Source: Verrucomicrobiota bacterium
Lineage (GTDB): Bacteria > Verrucomicrobiota > Verrucomicrobiia > Chthoniobacterales > UBA10450
Length of the DNA: 34,994 nucleotides
Direction of reading: 5' to 3'
Assembly (NCBI GenBank): GCA_902810735.1
Contig: CADDYX010000007.1
Coordinates: 1-34,994, forward strand
Shown: positions 33,657 to 34,994 of the stretch, piece by piece
How positions within the stretch are numbered: position 1 is the stretch's first letter
How the letters are laid out: each line of letters starts with the position of its first letter
Translations under genes and position numbers: made by a program
Notes under the pieces: generated by a model
Told to the model about the DNA's origin: nothing
Seen by the model: the letters and a program-made list of their open reading frames with translations, nothing else
The model's database searches: none

Positions 33657-34294
33657 GCGAAACGCGCAGCACCATCGATGTGTCGGAGCTCGCGCCGAGC
33701 GCGCTCGATCATCGCTCGCCGATCTGGATCGGTAACGCGCTGCTGCTCGCGATCGAGACGACGATGTTCGCGATCCTGGTCGCGACCTACATGTACTTCC
33801 GCGGCAATTTTCACGATTGGCCGCCACCGCAGGTCAATTACCAGCCGATCAATCTCCATCCATCGCCGGATCTCGTCTGGGGTTTTCTGAACTTCATCGT
33901 GATTCTCGGCGCCGCGTTTTTCATGCTGCTCGCCGACCGCGCGTCCCTGCGCTTCGACAAACCAAGCGTGCTGCGCTGGACCGGCTGCACGGTCGCATTC
34001 GGGCTGCTCGCGATCGTGTTGCGGTTCCGCGAATTCCACGGCACGCAATTCCGCTGGGACGATAACGCCTACGCCTCAATCGTGTGGGCAATTCTCGTCA
34101 TGCATCTGCTGCACCTCCTCGTCGGCGTGTGCGAGGACAGCCTGATGCTCGCGTACATTTCCAAGTACGGGCTCGATGACAAACACGCACGCGATGTGCG
34201 CGTGACGGCAGTCTACTGGTACTGGATTGGGCTGATTTGGATACCGCTCTTCGCGATTATCTACTTCGGGCCGTATTTGCTGAAAATGCGATGA
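33653..34294 (+). CDS. coxC: Cytochrome c oxidase subunit III
   Basis: The 213-residue protein starts at the ATG that overlaps the coxA stop (ATGA). It has five hydrophobic helices: WIGNALLLAIETTMFAILVATYMYF, FLNFIVILGAAFFMLLADRA, RWTGCTVAFGLLAIVLRF, SIVWAILVMHLLHLLVGVCE and VYWYWIGLIWIPLFAIIYFG. The ET-MF motif in the first helix and the HLLH---G--ED segment with a conserved His/Glu pair are family signatures. Subunit III stabilises the core and helps proton uptake and O2 delivery. The short length (bacterial forms range from five to seven helices) fits caa3-type oxidases. The next gene overlaps by 4 bases. Confidence 0.92.
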   Translation: MSETRSTIDVSELAPSALDHRSPIWIGNALLLAIETTMFAILVATYMYFRGNFHDWPPPQVNYQPINLHPSPDLVWGFLNFIVILGAAFFMLLADRASLRFDKPSVLRWTGCTVAFGLLAIVLRFREFHGTQFRWDDNAYASIVWAILVMHLLHLLVGVCEDSLMLAYISKYGLDDKHARDVRVTAVYWYWIGLIWIPLFAIIYFGPYLLKMR

Positions 34295-34725
34295 GTGAGT
34301 CGTTGCATTCCGACAAACCGGGCGACGAGGCTGCGCGGATGCGCAGCGAAGGTTATCTCGATTCGGAATCGCGCATCGAAGAAAGCTCCGCGCGCGAGAA
34401 CCTGATTCTTTGGATTGGGATTCTCGGTCCAGCGATTATCTGGCTGATTCAATTCCAGGCGAACTACACGCTGGTTTCGTGGGTCTGCGCGACGCATCAT
34501 CTGTGGTTGCTGCACACGATCGCGATTGTGTTTCTCGCGCTGTGCGCTTTGGCAGGTCTGAGCGCGTGGATGCACTGGCCCGGCGCACGCAGTGAACACG
34601 AAAGCGCCGGAGCCGGGCGCCGGCGTTTCATGGCTGCAGTCGGCGTGATGTCCGGCGCGCTATTCTTCCTTCTGATCAGCGCGCAGGAGATCGCGAACTT
34701 CGTCATCCATCCATGCGTCGAGTAG
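34291..34725 (+). CDS. Small membrane protein of the cox operon
   Basis: The 144-residue protein starts at the ATG that overlaps the coxC stop (ATGA). A charged N-terminus of about 35 residues precedes three hydrophobic helices (LILWIGILGPAIIWLIQF, LWLLHTIAIVFLALCALAGLSA and FMAAVGVMSGALFFLLISA), and the C-terminus ends in NFVIHPCVE with a single Cys. No family name is recalled with confidence; proteins of this kind lie between subunit III and CtaG in several caa3-type clusters. Tight overlaps on both sides (4 and 13 bases) point to a role in oxidase assembly or as an accessory subunit. Confidence 0.75.
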   Translation: MSESLHSDKPGDEAARMRSEGYLDSESRIEESSARENLILWIGILGPAIIWLIQFQANYTLVSWVCATHHLWLLHTIAIVFLALCALAGLSAWMHWPGARSEHESAGAGRRRFMAAVGVMSGALFFLLISAQEIANFVIHPCVE

Positions 34726-34994
34726 CTCGACTCGCAACGCTGCTCACGGTCGCGTCGAGTTCTTCCGCGCTCGCGCATGGCTCAGGTCCGCAGAATTTCC
34801 ACGAACTCGCGCGCACCTGGCCGGCAGAACCGGGCGTGCTGATTCCACTCGCGTTGTCGGCATTGCTCTACGCGATCGGCATCGCGCGGTTGCGCCGCGT
34901 TTCGCCACGCGCGCTCGGCGGAATTGAGATCACCTGTTTCGCTGCCGGCTGGCTGACGTTGTTCGTCGCGCTCGCGTCGCCGTTGCATCCGTGG
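34713..34994 (+). CDS. ctaG: CtaG-like cytochrome c oxidase assembly protein (C-terminus beyond window edge)
   Basis: Ninety-four codons are open to the window edge, starting at an ATG that overlaps the preceding stop by 13 bases. A signal or anchor (MRRVARLATLLTVASSSALA) is followed by HELARTWPAEPGVLIPLALSALLYAIGIARL and LGGIEITCFAAGWLTLFVALASPLH. The order W-x-Y-x-G--R, then F--GW--L--AL-SPL is the start of the caa3-type CtaG family, which helps insert copper in subunit I. This family differs from the Cox11-type CtaG. It fits the caa3 operon order. Confidence 0.82.
   Translation, partial: MRRVARLATLLTVASSSSALAHGSGPQNFHELARTWPAEPGVLIPLALSALLYAIGIARLRRVSPRALGGIEITCFAAGWLTLFVALASPLHPW

Overview
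This GC-rich bacterial window is densely packed with genes and has no stretch over 300 bases without one; the longest gaps are 10828-11079 and 25182-25438. The gene set is that of a free-living, aerobic, diderm bacterium: an outer-membrane porin, type IV pilin-like proteins, a periplasmic PQQ dehydrogenase and a caa3-type oxidase. The porin N-terminus, the short pilin-like proteins, the TPR-rich GT-C glycosyltransferases and the paired head-to-head REP elements suggest a soil Verrucomicrobiota lineage (Chthoniobacterales/Spartobacteria-like). That placement is an inference from gene style, not from a marker gene.

Left part (1-7.6 kb): a porin running off the left edge; an 87-residue protein resembling a lone histidine-kinase dimerisation/phosphoacceptor helix pair; uvrA coupled by an ATGA overlap to a large exported TPR protein; and, converging on it, a PanE-type ketopantoate reductase.

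Surface part (7.7-21.3 kb): a TMTC-like membrane protein with TPRs, two tandem nearly identical pilin-like genes with a sigma-54-like promoter upstream, then four polytopic GT-C-type glycosyltransferases, a DPM1-like GT2, an unrecognised polytopic membrane protein and a GT2-methyltransferase fusion. These probably build or decorate a polyprenyl-linked surface glycan or glycoprotein.

Middle part (21.4-26.5 kb): on the minus strand, a VLCAD-like acyl-CoA dehydrogenase, an FNT-family channel, an MscS channel, a DUF421/YetF-like protein and a small four-helix membrane protein.

Right part (26.6 kb to the end): a respiratory array on the plus strand, xoxF (lanthanide-type methanol/alcohol dehydrogenase), xoxJ-like, a XoxG-like cytochrome c, coxB, coxA, coxC, a small membrane protein and ctaG (cut by the edge). 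Its logic is alcohol to PQQ to cytochrome c to O2. Four 64-79 bp REP doublets (BIME-like) sit only in this array, and a REP-associated tyrosine transposase (RAYT) lies antisense between coxB and coxA, flanked by two of them.

The most unusual signal is how these insertions sit at the gene junctions. One is translated in frame as the leader of XoxJ. At two other junctions an open frame starts in the stop codon of the upstream gene, crosses the whole insertion and stops exactly on the start codon of the next gene. A diverged copy of the coxA start (Shine-Dalgarno, start codon and first codons) is left on the far side of the RAYT insertion.
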